Assembly (NCBI GenBank): GCA_013002925.1
Contig: JABDLQ010000352.1
Coordinates: forward strand, 1 to 6,264
Direction of reading: 5' to 3'
DNA length: 6,264 bases
DNA from: Gammaproteobacteria bacterium
GTDB taxonomy: Bacteria > Pseudomonadota > Gammaproteobacteria > Steroidobacterales > SZUA-146
The position numbers and the translations under genes were made by a program. Of the stretch, positions 5,944 to 6,264 are shown in pieces. Below the pieces are notes generated by a model. That model was not told the DNA's origin, searched no databases, and saw nothing but the letters and a program-made list of their open reading frames with translations. The stretch's first letter is position 1. Every line of letters starts with the position of its first letter.

Positions 5944-6264
5944 ATGTGGAATCTCAACGGCCAGCGCAGACCTGATTTTGCTGTGGAACCTGACCCTGGT
6001 CAGGAATCGGTGTGGGACTATCCGCGACCACCGGTGGCAAAAAGCAGCACTCATCGCATTGAAGTGCGCCACGGGGACACGCAAATTGCCGCTACAACGA
6101 AAGGCTACCGGCTGCTGGAAACCGCCAGTCCGCCAACCTTTTATCTGCCGCCGGATAGCGTCGACTGGAGCTATCTGGCACCGGTGTCCGGCAGTTCGGT
6201 ATGCGAATGGAAAGGTGCAGCGCAGTATTGGGCCCTGCTTACCGCCCCGGATAAGCCGGTAGCC
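5944..6264 (+). CDS. DUF427 family protein, N-terminal part (partial, cut by window end)
   Basis: The frame from ATG 5944 stays open to the last base and gives 107 residues. The start MWNLNGQRRPDFAVEPDPGQ and ESVWDYPRPP, followed by IEVRHGDTQIAATTKGYRLL, ETASPPTFYLPPDSVDWSYL and CEWKGAAQYWALL, match the DUF427 family. DUF427 is a small all-beta cytoplasmic domain with conserved ETxxPPxxYLP and C-x-x-K-G segments and no established biochemical role. Here the usual Cys, Lys and Gly of that segment are present (CEWKG, residues 87-91). The start is supported by the family-typical N-terminus and the TATAAT box upstream. The nearby GGTAGG is only a modest ribosome binding site, and an in-frame TTG at 5908 is less likely because it overlaps the -10 box. 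The remainder of the protein, probably several dozen residues or more, lies outside the window. Confidence 0.85.
   Translation, partial: MWNLNGQRRPDFAVEPDPGQESVWDYPRPPVAKSSTHRIEVRHGDTQIAATTKGYRLLETASPPTFYLPPDSVDWSYLAPVSGSSVCEWKGAAQYWALLTAPDKPVA
5989..6004. repeat. Near-perfect palindrome inside the DUF427 coding start
   Basis: CCTGACC (5989-5995) and GGTCAGG (5998-6004) are exact reverse complements separated by CT. The GGTCAGG arm matches the core of the inverted repeat that flanks the kinase-like gene. Since the segment encodes the family-typical PDPGQE, codon choice may explain it. Confidence 0.35.

Noticed and set aside
1..6264. A defence, secretion or mobile-element system
   Set aside because: All four genes belong to metabolic or uncharacterised housekeeping-type families, orientations are mixed, and no transposase, integrase, toxin, nuclease or array is present.

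Overview
The window looks like ordinary chromosomal DNA from a Gram-negative bacterium, probably a proteobacterium and perhaps a gammaproteobacterium. This is inferred from the moderately GC-rich base composition, the Shine-Dalgarno-led ATG starts, a Sec signal peptide on a propeller-amidohydrolase, and resemblance to families I know mainly from proteobacteria. The species cannot be fixed from the sequence alone. I saw no tRNA, rRNA, CRISPR array, phage or transposase gene.

Layout. (1) 1-192 (+) is the 3' end of a saccharopine dehydrogenase-like oxidoreductase. (2) 193-342 is a short intergenic region with a nested hairpin and a weak candidate promoter. (3) 343-2181 (+) is a 612-residue pyruvate kinase-like protein of unusual architecture: an extra N-terminal helical domain, a long insertion in the middle of the enzyme, and no C-terminal regulatory domain. 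(4) 2182-2396 is the convergent intergenic region. It carries a copy of a short repeat that also occurs, inverted, upstream of the kinase gene. (5) 2397-5615 (-) is a 1072-residue exported protein with a TolB/PD40-type beta-propeller of about 11 blades followed by a metal-dependent amidohydrolase domain. (6) 5616-5943 is the divergent control region, with a perfect 12-bp tandem repeat and a consensus TATAAT box facing right. (7) 5944-6264 (+) is the start of a DUF427-family gene, cut by the window edge.

The genes do not form an obvious pathway or operon. The kinase-like gene and the amidohydrolase converge, and the amidohydrolase and the DUF427 gene diverge, so at least three transcription units are present. 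The most interesting points are the atypical active-site details of the kinase-like protein (loss of potassium ligands, and a Lys at the position that decides potassium dependence), the atypical metal-ligand set of the amidohydrolase, the inverted repeat pair bracketing the kinase gene, and the tandem repeat in the divergent promoter region. I found no convincing new multi-gene system.
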